From Polyangiaceae bacterium (GTDB lineage Bacteria > Myxococcota_A > Polyangia > Polyangiales > Polyangiaceae): a stretch of DNA of 42,986 bases. The first letter of the stretch is position 1; every line of letters starts with the position of its first letter. Shown in pieces: positions 42,645 through 42,986 of this stretch. Location of the stretch: the NCBI GenBank assembly GCA_029261965.1, contig JAJDAH010000178.1, positions 1-42,986 on the forward strand. Direction: 5' to 3'. The notes beneath the pieces were generated by a model. It did not search any database. It was not told where the DNA came from and saw nothing but the letters and a program-made list of their open reading frames with translations. A program made the translations under genes and the position numbers.

Positions 42645-42986
42645 TGATGACCGACGACAGCGGGCTCTTGGACAGCTATTCGCGAGCGATCACCGGCGCA
42701 GTGAAGGTGGTCGGCCCTTCGGTGGTGCAGGTCACCACCGAAGGGCGAAAGCGTCGTCGCGGGCGCGGGAACCCCGGGAGCGGGTCGGCCTCGGGATTCG
42801 TTTTTACGCCGGATGGCTTCATCCTCACCAACAGTCACGTCGTTCACCGGGCCCAGGCGGTCCGCATCCGCATGGCGGACGGCGCCGAGACGACAGCCCA
42901 CGTCGTTGGCGACGACCCCGACACCGATCTCGCAGTCGTGCGCGCCCACACGAATGGACTCGAGGCCGTGACCCTCGGGGATTCGG
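42644..42986 (+). CDS. HtrA/DegP-type trypsin-like serine protease (partial, cut by window end)
   Basis: Only the first 114 residues are in the window. They contain the start of a chymotrypsin-fold protease: 'VVGPSVVQVTTEG', 'GSASGFVFTPDGFILTNSHV' with the catalytic His65, and 'DDPDTDLAVVRAH' with the catalytic Asp95. The catalytic Ser and any PDZ domain lie beyond the end. No signal peptide or membrane helix is seen, so this copy may act in the cytosol, unlike classical DegP. Start: ATG at 42644 overlaps the previous stop (TGATG); a second ATG follows directly at 42647. Confidence 0.9.
   Translation, partial: MMTDDSGLLDSYSRAITGAVKVVGPSVVQVTTEGRKRRRGRGNPGSGSASGFVFTPDGFILTNSHVVHRAQAVRIRMADGAETTAHVVGDDPDTDLAVVRAHTNGLEAVTLGDS

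Overview
The window is GC-rich, densely packed and free of mobile elements, rRNA, recognisable tRNA genes and CRISPR arrays. It looks like chromosomal DNA of a myxobacterium-type organism (Myxococcota, probably Polyangiales-like). This is inferred from gene style. About 14 of 40 genes encode lipoproteins, many with long Gly/Ala/Thr/Ser linkers followed by Cys-rich 'DxDC' modules. There are also a sigma-54 activator, a PilZ-like protein and several secreted beta-propeller proteins. I could not run homology searches, so every name rests on motifs read by eye.

Left part (1-14.1 kb): a Wzx-like flippase and a PaaK/CapK-type adenylate-forming enzyme overlap tail to tail, suggesting the edge of a surface-polysaccharide locus. 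Next come a Gly-rich lipoprotein, a von Willebrand A lipoprotein, a CLC channel/antiporter with CBS domains, a lipoprotein carrying the full copper-ligand set of PHM/DBM-type monooxygenases, a methyltransferase with a Cys-knot lipoprotein, a crotonase, an MMPL/RND transporter whose start region can fold into a hairpin, and another Gly-rich lipoprotein.

Phosphate block (14.1-18.9 kb, minus strand): Na+/phosphate cotransporter, PhoU-like protein, OprP/OprO-like porin and a CapA-type metallophosphoesterase lie in a row. A near-consensus Pho box precedes the cotransporter and a weaker Pho-box-like repeat precedes the porin, so this reads as a phosphate-starvation module.

Sulfur/redox block (19-22.8 kb): a sigma-54 activator with a degenerate receiver is divergent from a persulfide dioxygenase-rhodanese fusion. 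This resembles the FisR/PDO arrangement, but the receiver lacks both the phospho-acceptor Asp and any Cys. A membrane diheme cytochrome follows.

Middle (23-31 kb): a lipoprotein; a glycosyltransferase-like gene with a PslG-like glycoside hydrolase; a membrane-embedded spermidine-synthase-like protein; a PQQ-type beta-propeller lipoprotein; and a mini-lipoprotein, closed by a terminator-like hairpin.

Right part (31-43 kb): a minus-strand run with short gaps holds a duplicated Cys-module lipoprotein, a mutase large subunit whose active-site residues point to isobutyryl-CoA rather than methylmalonyl-CoA mutase, a TetR regulator, a small lipoprotein, RdgB/HAM1, an SDR epimerase and a PilZ-like protein. 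It is followed by two lipoproteins, a single-domain response regulator, a small membrane protein, a diacylglycerol-kinase-like enzyme, a Cys-rich exported protein, a Spy/CpxP-like protein and the start of an HtrA-like protease cut by the window edge.
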